NCBI GenBank assembly: GCA_963969345.1
Contig: OZ017767.1
Span: forward strand, 6,104,739 to 6,168,738
DNA length: 64,000 nt
Reading direction: 5' to 3'
Origin: Turbatrix aceti
Taxonomy: Eukaryota; Nematoda; Chromadorea; Rhabditida; Panagrolaimidae
The notes under the pieces are model-generated. The model was not told the origin of the DNA, did not search any database, and saw only the letters and a list, made by a program, of their open reading frames with translations. The translations under genes were made by a program, and so were the position numbers. Below, in pieces: positions 1-15,610 of the stretch (position 1 is its first letter; each line of letters starts with the position of its first letter).

Positions 1-27
1 TCAACAATGATGTTGCGGATGTTTTAG

Positions 28-1368
28 GGAGGTATGCCGATCCCAAACCGAGTGCCAGCCTACCTGGAGCTCCGGATGACGCCCCAGAGACTCTACGACT
101 CGCCACGATCGAGCGAAGGGGTCAGCCTGAAGAGCATCCAGACCAGCGGCGATTCCGCACCACCGGGGGCCTCGTGCAACGGTCACACGGCCGGCGGCAG
201 CGATCTGCTGATAGCGACGACGACAACCTCGCTCGTGGCACTCGACGTCGTCGACAGTGGTCCTCCAAAATCCACCTCCGACGACCGGCTCAATAATTCT
301 TCGTTTGAACGAAATGTGAGCGTGCTTTCTCTTTTCTTTGTCATTTTTAATCCACTTTTCGTTTTTTTCTGCAGAAATCATTTCCTCTGGCGGAGTTCGC
401 AGCGGATCCACCACTCTGCGTGGATCGTCACCCAGTGGCAGTGCGTTCTTCCCACGGCTCGGCAGCCCAGCTGACCGGTAAGCTGTCACTTGGATCTGCG
501 ACGGGGCCCATCATGCTGCCGATTGGCACGCAGCCCAAGGGCCCCCCACCGGAGCCTCCACCACGGGCGTACAAAGGCCACGCGAGGTCCGCTTCGTTGG
601 ATTTGAATGCGAAACCCGTCGTGGTGGATTTCAAGCGACCGAACGAGATGCGGAGTTTTACGTTACCGGTTGGGACCATGCCGCCGAAGAGTTCGAGTCA
701 ATCGACGACCGCGGGGACTCTTTCGGAGGCTACCGATCGACTGACCACTACGATGACCCATTCGAAGACCATCGGATCGTCTATCATGTCTTCTGATTTT
801 CGTGAGTGGTTTTTGGGGGCGAACAGCCGTTTTTTTTTCGCAAACGAACGCAAAAAATTTTTAAATTTTGCTTGAAGAAACGAATGAACACAAAATTTTT
901 TATTTATATTAAATAATTGTTCATTGTGTTCGCAAATTTTCGTTCGTTTTATCTGTTCGGAGAATTTGATTCTGTTCGCGAACAAAAATTTAAAAAAAAA
1001 ATTTCGAACGAACCCGAACAGAATTTTGCTTTTTTTGGTTTTACGGTCTTTTTTCAGCGTCTTCTTCACTCTCAGACGCCCATCCCCCACCTTCCCAGCC
1101 CCCAGTGTCTACGGCAGCTCCACCGTCTACCGCACCCCCTCCCGTGCCCCCACCAAAGCCGTCAACCGCTCCCGTCGTGCTCAAACCCAACTTCCACAGC
1201 CGATGCACCGTCCTGCGCCAGGTGAATACCGAGCTCGAAGCCAAACTCGCGACTCTTGCCCAGATCAGGCTGCAGCTCAAGCTCCGTCTCGACGAGATCC
1301 AGGGCACGGCTGGGGGCCCGAACGTTATGGTCTCTCCCAGAAAACAGCCTTCCTCCTCTACCAAGTAA
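28..1368 (+). CDS. Pro/Ser-rich protein with C-terminal coiled coil (5' partial)
   Basis: Three exons are read as 28-315, 375-801 and 1058-1368. They give 341 residues ending at TAA; the true start lies left of the window because a TTTTAG acceptor precedes position 28. Junctions are GT-AG and keep one frame. The middle exon is Ser/Pro/Thr-rich with a PPPEPPPRAYKG stretch and basic RSASLDL-like phosphosites. The last exon has PPPVPPPKPS (a possible SH3 or EVH1 ligand) followed by a 35-residue leucine heptad helix (VLRQVNTELEAKLATLAQI). An alternative frame with Gly/Ser-rich coding is also open at 376-477, so the first junction is the least certain. I do not recognise the family; a cytoskeletal or signalling scaffold is only a guess. 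A poly(A) signal AATAAA lies at 1564. Confidence 0.6.
820..1020. repeat. Dispersed GTTCGCGAAC-palindrome repeat inside an intron
   Basis: It fills most of the intron 802-1057 of the first gene. GCGAACAGCCGTTTTTTT and TTCGTTTTATCTGTTCGGA are nearly identical to pieces of the copy at 59215-59640, showing common descent. Confidence 0.55.
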
Positions 1369-1614
1369 CAACCATCCAGACCACGATCGCAGTAGAATTT
1401 ATTATTCTTCCGGGGGTTTCAAGCGCTTTGCAATGTTTGTTTTTGTATCTTCGCGTAACGTGTCATCTTTTTACTTAGACTAGAATCCGTATGGGTTTTT
1501 GCAACGCCGCTCATTGTTGTTGCTCGCCCGACTTAACTTATGGATATTTATGGATGTATCGGGAATAAATGGCAATGGTAGATTGGATCGTAAAAAATAC
1601 GATCATGGGCGAAA

Positions 1615-1915
1615 AAAGGATTTTTTTGTTCGCGAACGAACGAACACAAACATTTTTCAAATCTTGTTTGAAAAATCGAGCGAATGCGAACATTTTTGCT
1701 TGTGTTCGCGAACGAACATCGAACAAATTTTTTTATGAATTGTGCGGGATTTTGTTTCACGGAGTAAAAAAAACGAAAAATTGGGTACATTTTTTCTTTT
1801 CTGAATTTGATGATTTTTTTGCCATTTTTTTTTGTCAAATAACACCAATTTTGACACCGTGTTCGCGTACAAATAAGTAAATAAAAAATTTGTTCGCGAA
1901 CGAACGCAAACCTTC
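1615..1915. repeat. Dispersed GTTCGCGAAC-palindrome repeat, copy at 1.6-1.9 kb
   Basis: Several TTCGCGAACGAAC palindromes flank a core containing GCCATTTTTTTTTGTCAAAT and CAATTTTGACAC. The same core occurs in opposite orientation at about 25925-25960, inside a par-4 intron. Related GTTCG/CGAAC-rich stretches lie at 820-1020, 42640-42905 and 59215-59640. No open reading frame of note, so it is probably a non-autonomous element. Confidence 0.6.
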
Positions 1916-2059
1916 AACCGTGTTTGGAGATAATCTGTCTTTCCGGATCATCCGACGAACACTTGGACGATCGCGAACGCAAAATAATCATAAAATCACT
2001 TGAACACGATCGCTGCAAAAAAAACAGGCTTGTGTGCAAACATGGAAACGGTCAAAAAA

Positions 2060-2083
2060 CATGCGCGCGCGCGCGCGCGCGTA
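2060..2083. repeat. Alternating pyrimidine-purine (GC)n tract
   Basis: Twenty-four bases alternate pyrimidine and purine, centred on a 19-base GCGC run (2063-2081). Such tracts can adopt Z-DNA. It lies about 0.5 kb upstream of the gene starting at 2596. Confidence 0.8.
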
Positions 2084-2595
2084 GGCTGATGCAGCTGTGA
2101 TTGTGATTACACGTTCCTCACCTTCGACACGATCCCGGGTGCTCTGATTGATCACTGTGAGCATAAAAAGCGTATCATTTTGTTGGAACCGGATCTTCTG
2201 GTAGAATGCTGTCTTTTTTTTTGCACGCGTCATGTCATCAGTTGTGACCATCCATGTTAACAGCTCCATCAGCGCGCTCAAAGCTAAAAAAAAACAGTAT
2301 CAGTTGCTATAACATCTGTTCGCGCGATCTCCAGCCACCAGGCGCCTCCGCCGCTAATCTGCCAGAACGAACGAGGGTCTATCCCGGCCGACGACGACGA
2401 CGCGGCGGTGGAACGGGCACCACACCAGCATCGGCGGAGCCTGCGGCAAAACCTGTCCCTCCTCGTGGTGCACCAGCGAGTGATGATCCTTCCTGCGCAG
2501 TTGCAGTTGCAGTTGTGATCGCTCCGCTCATCCTCCTCAGCTCGCGATTGTTTGCATCCATCTGCGTGTTCACTCGAAAAAAAATATCCTCCATC

Positions 2596-3305
2596 ATGCG
2601 CGCGGCTTCTCTTTCCCTCCTGCTCCTCCTCGGGGCTTTATCGGCCGTTGTCGTCATCGTTGGCGCCAAGGAATCCGACGAATCATCAAAGACAACCGAA
2701 GCAGCCCGGGTCGTTCGATTCATCGTCGACTACCCCAACGCCGACGTCTCCCGCATTGGGCATTATTCCAAATGGCAGAGCGTGCTCAAAAAATCTCTCC
2801 TGGCTTCGCTCAGGTTTATTGACAAGCACTGGAAAATCTGTTCTCGCTCCGGAGCGGCTGCTAGCACTAAGGATTCTGACTGTGGGCTGCTCCAGGTCAC
2901 GGGGGAAGTCCTCGGAGAAAAGCATTACCGCGTCAACGCTACTTTCTTCTCTGAACGGTGAGTCCAAGTTCGCGCAGCCTTCCTTTTCTCTCTTTCTGGG
3001 CTGTTTTTTTCCACCGTCATCAATTTTTTTCTAGCGATCCAATCCGCAATATCAACGTCGCAGCAACGTCTACCGTGCTCGGCGTCGTCCAAATCGGCCT
3101 TCGCGGAGGCATTTTCCAGTACACAAACGCGCTCAAGATCCTCGGCAAGCCGTCGACCGAGCTAGGCTACGAAGAGCAGCTTTTCTGTCTTCCAGGCTAC
3201 AAACTCGACAACGACGGATCCTGCTCGGCCAGCCGGCGATCGAAACGCGATATCTACGGTCACGGCGACGGCGTGCGAACTCTGAAGGTCGCCCACGCGA
3301 TCTAA
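2596..3305 (+). CDS. Secreted protein of unknown function, 210 aa
   Basis: Two exons, 2596-2957 and 3035-3305, are joined by a GTGAGT donor and TTTTCTAG acceptor, splitting an Arg codon. The N-terminus is basic followed by a long hydrophobic run (LSLLLLLGALSAVVVIVGA), a clear signal peptide of about 23 residues. The mature part has two close Cys pairs: one after HWKI and one in CLPGYKLDNDGSC, which resembles the end of an EGF module but lacks the other cysteines. A basic RRSKR site lies near the C-terminus (residue about 190) and could be a furin-type cleavage site. I recognise no known domain. The gene converges on the homeobox gene, whose stop is 149 bp away. Confidence 0.75.
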
Positions 3306-3453
3306 CACTTCGCCTACGCTTCTGTGTATGTATTTATCAGAACAAAGTTATTTTTTGATAAAAAAAAGACCGTGAAAAAAATGATGAGCGAATTCGAGGT
3401 CTTCAGGAGAGATCAGGTCACGGGCTGGATGAGTCGGGGTGGCCCCGGGGCCT

Positions 3454-6810
<3,357 letters not shown>

Positions 6811-6884
6811 GATGGTCTTCTTCTTTTCTTTTTTTCTGTTGTTGCCGTGGAATAATCGGCGCGTAGGGCAGACGACAAAGTTAA

Positions 6885-6900
6885 ATTAGCCGCGGCTAAT
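6885..6900. promoter_or_regulatory. 16-bp palindrome with inverted TAAT half-sites
   Basis: ATTAGCCGCGGCTAAT is a perfect palindrome 75 bp upstream of the homeobox gene ATG. Two ATTA/TAAT cores face each other across 8 bp. Binding by a homeodomain dimer, possibly the gene's own product, is inference. Confidence 0.4.
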
Positions 6901-7037
6901 AAATTCTGTTAGACCGGGGTGGTAGTGGTGGAGTAGACAGTTAACGAGACACGGAGATTCTCTTTGACGTCGTCGTCGTCGTCGGTGTCGGCGACTCCTC
7001 CAGCTAGAAGCAGCCCTTAAACGGATAAGTCTAACCA

Positions 7038-7061
7038 AGTTAGGCAACTGACTGCCTAACT
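7038..7061. repeat. 9-bp inverted repeat, 6-nt loop
   Basis: AGTTAGGCA at 7038-7046 and TGCCTAACT at 7053-7061 are exact reverse complements. It lies about 230 bp upstream of the homeobox gene start and may be a dimeric protein site or part of a 5' UTR hairpin. Confidence 0.45.
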
Positions 7062-7878
7062 GAATAAATTCGACGAGATGCAGCGACTCCCTCCCCTGGT
7101 CGTCGCTCATACGCCGGCCGCGCTTCGGCCCGCCCGCCGCGGTCCAGTGCCGTTGCCGCCAGCTGCTACCGTAGACCGAGGGCGGGCGGGCGAGCGCCTG
7201 ATTCGATTAGCTTTCTCTCCCGGCTTTTGCACTTGCGCGGAAGCCGTCTGTCTGCCTAGGCTGGTTATTATCCGCCGTCGTCGTCCGCAACAGTGCCCCT
7301 GGCTGTAGTCCGTGCCGCAGCCGGAGTGTCCGCCTTCAGACATCGTCAACTGTCGTTTCTGGGGATCTGAATTATTTTTTTTTCGAAAAATTCCGTAAAA
7401 TACATTTTTGGCACTTGCAACTTTTAAAAATGAGTAAAAATCTTCTCTGGCATGCAATTTCAAAAATTTTCGTGTCAAAACCAAGCGCAACAATCATCTT
7501 CTTCAAAATTGTTATTTTCGCCCAAAATAACACCCCAGCCAATAAAGCGACACAGTCGGTGTCGCTTACGCCGCCGCCGCCTCCCGAGCCACTCCAGGAT
7601 AGTCAAGAAGGGTGTCAAGCAGATCTATTGCGCAACGAACCTTGTTCGGTCATACGACGCCCCGCGCATCTGCGAAACAAACACCGCCACTTGACCGGGA
7701 TCCTGAACCACAAAAACCGTCAAAGGCTCCTTTGCCGGTTAAAAAACCACTTTATCTCTGATTTTCGGCCTAGAAATACACTGTCAACCAAAATTGAGGA
7801 AGAGGGACAACACGGAAGAAAATCCAGATCCCAGAAGAACAATTTTGTGTCTATTGAAAAATAAACAACGGCAGCATC

Positions 7879-8211
7879 TTAGTCTTCCTTGTAGAGGTCT
7901 GCGACGCCGAACTGCTTGACTCCCTCATCGAAGGGAAGGTTGACGACCTGCATGAGGTAGCGCATCTCGTCCTTGGCGAGCCACTTCTTCTTTTTGGCGG
8001 CTTCCTCGGCGGCGACAACGGCCTTCTCGTGCTGCCACTGACGGATATCAGCGTGGTACTCACGGATCTGGCGGAGACGGATGAAGCCGTAGACAACGCC
8101 GAGGCCCAGAGCAGTCCAGCGAGCAGCGCGGATCAACGGCGAGACGTTGATGGGCTCCGGCAGCACCACCGTCGTCGGGTGAACTGGAGGGTAGCGAGGA
8201 GCGGCTGACAT
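7879..8211 (-). CDS. Mitochondrial ATP synthase subunit e-like
   Basis: Single exon of 110 residues from MSAAPRYPP to VADLYKED. The N-terminal half carries the subunit e signature: a short Pro-rich lead, NVSPLIRAARWTALGLGVVYG with a GxxxG-like membrane helix (about residues 30-47), then a charged helix with KKKKW. Subunit e sits in the F0 membrane part of ATP synthase and helps dimerise the complex on cristae. The usual length is 70-110 residues. The frame stays open upstream, but the chosen Met fits the family and is directly preceded by TTTTTATAG, an acceptor-like sequence suggesting trans-splicing or a 5' UTR intron. It lies 1.4 kb downstream of the phosphatase gene on the same strand. Confidence 0.8.
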   Translation of the reverse strand: MSAAPRYPPVHPTTVVLPEPINVSPLIRAARWTALGLGVVYGFIRLRQIREYHADIRQWQHEKAVVAAEEAAKKKKWLAKDEMRYLMQVVNLPFDEGVKQFGVADLYKED

Positions 8212-9630
8212 GCTATAAAAATTGACATGCCATCGGTATGAGACAGTGCCAAAAAACACAGAAGGCGCGCCGGATAAAATCCTACTTTTCAAAAAATCAC
8301 TGAATTAAAAAAAACTACGCCGCAGACAAAGAACGCGCAATCGGAGAAAAACGTTGCGATCAATAAGCTCAATTTTTGCACGTTACTGAAAAGGGGGGCT
8401 CTTAGCACGAAAATTCTTTGACTTTTGGGGCAACATAAAAACGCGGTTCTTTGTCAAATCTTTGAATATCTTCTGATTGATTTGTTGCTTTTTCATTTTG
8501 ATGCCAGAAAATCAAGCGCACGACATCCGCCAATAAGAACATAACGGCATTTTTCTGCGTGATTTGCAAAAAAAGGCATGCCACCGTGAACAAAAACGGG
8601 TGAACAAATGCGTGCGAGTTTTCAGAACAAAAAAAGTAAAAAAAAAGCCAATTGCCAGCTCTGCTCGATACATTCATTCAGATATGTTACCAAAGTCGAC
8701 AACTTTTTTTGTACCCGATCGATCTGGCACCAATCTCCTTCAAATCCTCAGTGTAAATTGACCAACGATATTTATCGCATACAACAAAGAAAATTCGACG
8801 ACAGAAAAAGAAACCATTTCTTTTATCCTGGAGATTTTGTGGTCGTTTTTGAAGAAATACGGAGAGAAAAAAAAACAGGTGTGTTTGGGTCGGAAAAGAG
8901 AGAGAGAGCACTTTTATTATCTAAAAAACATCAAATAATAAAGGATGGGGTGGGGGCGGTAGGGGGGGACAAATCCAACAACTTTTGGATACTCTTAGCC
9001 GGAATTCAGGAACATCAAGGGAAGAATCAATCAAGTCAATCAGTCAAGTCAAGGAAAAGCGCGACGAACACGATGGATCAAGTCAAGGGCACTACAAGGA
9101 CGCAAAAAACACGATCTTGAGGAGGGCAGGTCTTTTTGATTGTTTGTTGGGGATAAACGACGACATCGGAAAGGAGCTAGCCAGGCTCCAATCGGTTGGT
9201 GGTTGGAGAGCCGTGAAACTACCGATTGCACAGCAGGCTGGAAATGGTGGAAAGATTGTCAGGGATGGGGATTTGGGGGAAGGGAAAGTCAATGTACACG
9301 GCCGTGTTCGTCAAAAAGACACCCTTGGAGTAATTTTAACTACGGGGAGGGGTGACTTCCGTTAAAAAAAAATGGAAAAAGACTCAAGGCACAGAGCCAT
9401 CGAAGCCGGGTATTGTCTAAATACGGCCGAGTGGAGACAAAAAAAAAACAAGGTAAATATTTTTTTCATTTACAACAGAATTAGAAACTTACATAAACTC
9501 CCAAGAAAACGGATAGGATGTGATTTTAGGGGGGAGGGAAAAAGAGACGATCAGGTCAGGAAGTAGTTTTAGTAGTCGTACAAATAAACATTTTGGAAAG
9601 AACTCGCTCCGCCATCATTCATACGTTGTC
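8212..9630. other. Intergenic region, no gene seen
   Basis: Purine-rich on the plus strand, with short open frames of no recognisable content. Contains 3' flank of the PP1 gene. CAATCAGTCAAGTC-type short direct repeats occur near 9028-9055 and a G7 run near 8965. I see nothing else. Confidence 0.4.
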
Positions 9631-11248
<1,618 letters not shown>

Positions 11249-13429
11249 CGTGAGCTCGCTCGATTTGCCCTAAAAACAACGACATAAATAAAGTAAAGAC
11301 CAACAAAAAAGAGCAAACGCATGAAAAACAACGTAGATAACAAAATTTTAGGGCAAACACATAAAAATCACATAAAAACACGCTTTTTTAGGCCAGGGCA
11401 ATTTGTATCATCAGAATGGCATCAATTTGCCTGCAAAAAGAAGGCAATACATCCTGGTAATAGTAATAGGCCAAGTCAGTGTTAACTATCAACAGTGGGA
11501 CGAAAACCATAGGTATAAAGACAAAAAAGTGGATACAAAGTATTGTTATTTACTATTTCGCTCGCTCGGTCACGCAATGAAAATTTGACCTATACAGTTC
11601 CTAGCTGGCTTAAAAAACAAACTTATTACTTTAAAACAATCAATAAACAACAGGGGATGTGATAGTTGCAAAACTGGACGAGAAAAAAGAGTGACGGAAT
11701 GAGAAGAAAAGCAGCAATGGTGAGTGCGACGAAAAAGAAGAGACAGAACTTCGCTGTCGCTGACTATTCGTTCGTCCGTCAGCGTACGCACATCACATAT
11801 CGCACAGCGCAATTTGCCTGTCCGTGTACTCATGTTCAGTGCAGGACCATATGGCGTGTGTTTGAGATCCTAAAATGCGCGCGCGTTCAAAAGATTGAAT
11901 GTGCGTGCTCGCTACGCACGGGCATTATTCAACACGCGTTGTCAGCGCGGTTGTGAGCGAAACAGAGAAAAAAATTCGACGGAGAGAACGTCAACGCCGT
12001 GCGTGGACCGACGCACACATCCCAACATACACGCCACGCCAATCTCGCCGTCGACTCGGACTCGTGCGCCACTTTATCCTTTGTTTTGTTTTTTTTTCTA
12101 TCGCAGCAGAGAGCCCCCGGCCAAGCCGTGGCCGTGGACGATGTGCGTGCTACTCGGGTTTATGTTGTTGTCGTCGTCGTCGTCGTCGTCGACGCAGCTT
12201 GACGTTTTTTGGCTTTTCGCTGGCTGGCCGAAGTGGAATGGATGGGGATGTTGTTGTTCGCTCCGCTTCGTCTCTCACTCGCTCGCTCGCTCTCTCACGG
12301 CCACTCCGCGTGTATGTGTGTACGTACGTCAACAGCGAAAATTATTTTGCGGACTGCACCGACGACGACAACGACGACGACGACGGCGGCGGCGACGACT
12401 ACGATGTCCGTGTCCGCATCTGACTGACTGCCTGCGTAGGGAAGAAGAGAGGAGAGGAAAGCGAGTCCTAGGCCAGCCTCGGACGTAAACGGAAGAGAAG
12501 CGCAAACCATGCAGTTGTTGGTTGTTGTCTGCCTTCCACCACTAAATGCAATCTGTGGCGACAAGAAGCTTACTCGTGCTTCTCACGCCGCCGCCACCGC
12601 CGCCGCCGACCGCCGTCGTCGTCGATGACAACGACGCGTTTGTCTGTTTACTGAGAAGAAGAACGAACTTTTTTTGCTCTCTTTCTCTCTTTTTCGCTCT
12701 CCAAATTGATAGTTTAGTTTTAGTTAGTTTTATATATTTTTTTTTCAAGAAGAAGAAGCCAAAGATTGAGGAAATCTTTTTTTTTTCTTTTATAACTATT
12801 CCGGAGTCGAATTGCATGGGGAAGCAATGAGTTGAGTTTAAATAGTTCGCCTATGCACGTATGTATCTCGCACACGTACATAAGTAACGGTCGTGGTCGT
12901 TTCCTGCGGGTGGATTTATTATACTCGTTAGATAGGGCGTGAAAGTCACGTTTATAACCGAAGCCCGACAGGCCGGCGCCATGACGACGGCTCGGAAAAA
13001 AAAGTAAGAGTAAGAGTAATGGCCGGCGCGAAGATGATCATTCGCATCATCGCGGTCCATCCATGTTGACAGCCTCCGGTGCCCCGGGACCAAAAACGGT
13101 CGCCTGCAGTCGTTGTTTTTTGATCACTGCCCCGAAACAAACTCCGCCATTTTAGTTATTTAGTTTTTGGACTCACTCTCCGACTTTTGCGTAGTTGTCG
13201 AGTTTATTTCTCTCGAGGGCGCTCATACTTTACACGCTTGAGCCATGAACAAAAACCACAAACAAAAAATACACGGAGATACACATAAAAGGACAAAACT
13301 AGTGCCACAATTGAATTGACAATTGAATTGGCACGCTGCTGGGCAGGAGGACGGATTAAAACATGGTGAATACAGTTTTTACAGAGAAGAAGAAGAAAAA
13401 AATGAACTGCTGGTCTTGGCAAATTTTTT
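11249..13429. other. Intergenic region with trinucleotide repeats
   Basis: No supported gene. Contains GTC/CGA microsatellites at about 12167-12197 and 12358-12405, GCC repeats at about 12588-12610, and a poly-T stretch near 12738. The open frames at 11895-12490 are products of GTC repeats and GC-rich composition. It probably contains PP1 promoter sequence on the left. At the right is the poly(A) region of the lectin gene (TTTATT, i.e. AATAAA on the minus strand, at 13203). Confidence 0.45.
12167..12405. repeat. GTC/CGA trinucleotide microsatellites
   Basis: Seven or so GTC units near 12168-12192, and interrupted GAC/GGC units at 12358-12405. They create spurious poly-Val/Ser/Asp open frames. 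Confidence 0.7.
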
Positions 13430-14009
13430 TTACAACCGGAAGAGGAACTTTCGGATCTCGTTGTCCTGAGGAGGCGTGCCCAGGCGCTGGCAGACGTAGG
13501 CTGCCGGCACCTTGCAGCACGACTGCATCCACGTGCCGGTTTCGGCGTCGAGCTTGACGCATTTCTTGCCTCTGTTGAACGAGGGTCGTCTGTAGTTGTG
13601 CTGAGCGTGCCAGTTTTCAAAGTCAACGTTGGTGTGGTCGTTCCAGATGTACTCCGGATCCGATCCGAACTGGGCCATGCCGATCCAGACTGTATTGTAG
13701 CGTCTTGCGATCTCAGCGATGAATTGGTTTTCTACGGCGTTGTGGATCGTGATCTGAGTGCCGCCTTCGAAGGCGCACTTGAATGAAGCGAGGTTCCATC
13801 CGATGTGCTCACCGAAAGCCTTGTAGCAGTTTCCGCTGTGGGGTGAGTAGCGCCACGAGCTGTCGGGACAGCCGTCAGATGCGACTGAAAAGATTTCGTA
13901 TGAAAAACGGCACTTTAGGAGAAGAATGACGGCAATGGCACTTACCCAGCGCAAAGATTGCGGCAACGGTTGCGAAGAAGAGAGATGTCGATTTTCGGGA
14001 AGAAGACAT
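13430..14009 (-). CDS. Secreted C-type lectin domain protein, 172 aa
   Basis: Two exons, 14009-13946 and 13884-13430. The N-terminus MSSSRKSTSLFFATVAAIFA is a signal peptide. The rest is a single C-type lectin domain: CPDSSW...GNCYKAF at the start, WNLASFKCAFEGG and ENQFIAEIA (helix 2), WIGMAQF (the WIGL core motif), EYIWNDHTNVDFENW, then C-VKL-ETGTWMQSCC-VPAAYVCQ at the end. Six or seven cysteines fit the fold. The Ca-binding EPN/QPD tripeptide and WND at the usual second position are not seen (WMQ instead), so sugar binding may be lost or altered. Nematode CTLD proteins are often intestinal and pathogen-induced, but nothing here proves that role. Poly(A) signal at 13203-13208 (minus). Confidence 0.88.
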
Positions 14010-15610
14010 TATCAGGTAAATAGGTAAGAACGGATCGTTCAGGTAAGTAAGTAAAGAAGTGTACTGGACGTTGCACGATACTGCACACCTTCTGCACGGC
14101 GTTACCACCGATTCGAGAGTCTTTTATGAATGCGAAACCGGTCGGTCGACGGGATGGTTAGTTGCCGTTCCCCCCTGTGCTCATGTGTCCACTTCCGGAG
14201 GGGCGGGCGGTACGCGATAGGGCTCCCGACGCCTTGGCGTCGCTCCAGAGAACCCGAATCTCTCTCTTTCTCTTTCTCTGTTGTACGTGGGAGGTGGGAG
14301 GAGCTGACTGATTCCCTCCTTCGTGATTCTTGAGGTTAATTGGACCATTGACCTTCGCGCTTGACTGATCTGATGTTGGTGGTGACCGTTGTACGACGAC
14401 AGACACTTCCTCGAGGAAGTCAAAAGTTTCTCGTTTTTACGGTTTTTTACGAGTCGTAGGAGGACAATCAAATTCTATGGCGCCGACTGATTTTCTATTT
14501 CGCCCACGCGCACTTTGCTTTTTTTTTGATGCGATTTTTTTGTTGATTTCCTGTCAAAAACTGAGTTTTGAGGTCGTTAATGGCCGGCGCACTTCAAGAA
14601 AACTTGAAATCTAAAACTTTCAATTACTTTTTTTTAAACTTTTTTTTGTTCAAGTTGATTTCCTTTATCGAAGGAAAGCGACTTTCCATACAGGTAAATT
14701 GTGTTTCGGCGCCGTGTCTTGATACCCAAAAAAAAAAATAAAACAGGTACCGAGACCCAACCAATTGAAGAAGGTTGTCCATGAATTAGAAACACGCTCG
14801 GTTCAAAGCAATTTACATTTTTTAACGACATCGGAAGTCGCCAGGAGCGAAAGTCAGTGTACATAAGAGTTGAATTAAATTAAAAGAGCGTTTTTTAATC
14901 GGCAACAAAGATTGTCAATCTGTGGTTTTTAGTCATGTGGACGTCGGCGGCCCCGGGATCTACACACTTGTTCCCAGACTGGCGCCAGCCATCTGTCACG
15001 ATCGGGCTCGTAATGACCCGTCTTTTTTCACCGCGCACGCAATGCAAGGTGATTAATTTGACGAAAAAAAAAAACTAAATATCGTTCATCGTTCGTTACT
15101 TCACCGCTGACTGAACGGAAACCGCACTGGGCTGGGTGTATCTACCTGTCGACGGTGGAAATGATTCGGGAGATCACTGGGATGGTCTTTGGAGGGGACC
15201 GTGCAGCTGGTTAATTGGCACCCATGCATGCATGACCCGAAGCTACCCAGGACCATGGCCCATGGAATCGTCATTTGCAAATCAAGTCGCAACGCAATGA
15301 TCACATCATTCTTGACTTGAGTGGTGGTAAATCATGTCGCCTGTCTTTTGACACGACATTTGGGTATTGTAGCAGCCGTGGATAGCAGAAAGCACGGTTT
15401 TGCAACCAACGGCGGAAGAAAAAAAATGAGAAAAAAACTCGTTTATTGCAAAAGTGTTGGCCCAAACCAAAACGAACAAAACAGTACAGCAGTGATCAGA
15501 AAATAATAATAATAAGTAAAATAAATGATCGCAGCGGTGGAATTCATACAAAACGAACACCATCGCCAATCAGGGAAACAAAAAAAGGGCAAGAAACGGC
15601 ATCAACAGGT
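14010..15610. other. Intergenic region, no gene seen
   Basis: Promoter side of the lectin gene on the left; 3' flank of the Cys-rich secreted gene on the right (TTTATT on plus near 15442, AATAAA on minus). Holds the 16-bp palindrome at 14405-14420 and short CT-rich repeats near 14262-14280. No coding sequence supported. Confidence 0.4.
14405..14420. repeat. Perfect 16-bp palindrome ACTTCCTCGAGGAAGT
   Basis: It contains two inverted GAA-type heat-shock-element half-sites (TTCC...GGAA) about 0.4 kb upstream of the lectin ATG. A regulatory role is inference. Confidence 0.35.

Larger units (their letters stand above)
1369..2595. other. Intergenic region with dispersed repeat and GC-alternating tract
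   Basis: No supported gene. It holds the 3' UTR of the upstream gene (AATAAA at 1564), a copy of the GTTCGCGAAC repeat family (about 1615-1915) and an alternating pyrimidine-purine tract at 2060-2083. The right part (2280-2595) is probably promoter or 5' UTR of the secreted-protein gene that starts at 2596; the frame is open upstream of that ATG but reads like non-coding sequence. Confidence 0.5.
6811..7878. other. Upstream region of the homeobox gene
   Basis: No supported coding sequence. It holds a 16-bp palindrome (6885-6900), a 9-bp inverted repeat with 6-nt loop (7038-7061), short GTC-repeat sequence near 6967-6987, and the 3' flank of the ATP synthase e gene at its right end. Confidence 0.45.

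Noticed and set aside
8608..9120. 170-residue Lys/Ser-rich frame
   Set aside because: A-rich intergenic composition; no homologous motif, overlaps the PP1 3' region.
11895..12488. 197-residue frame on the plus strand
   Set aside because: Driven by GTC/CGA trinucleotide repeats, no domain or splice support.
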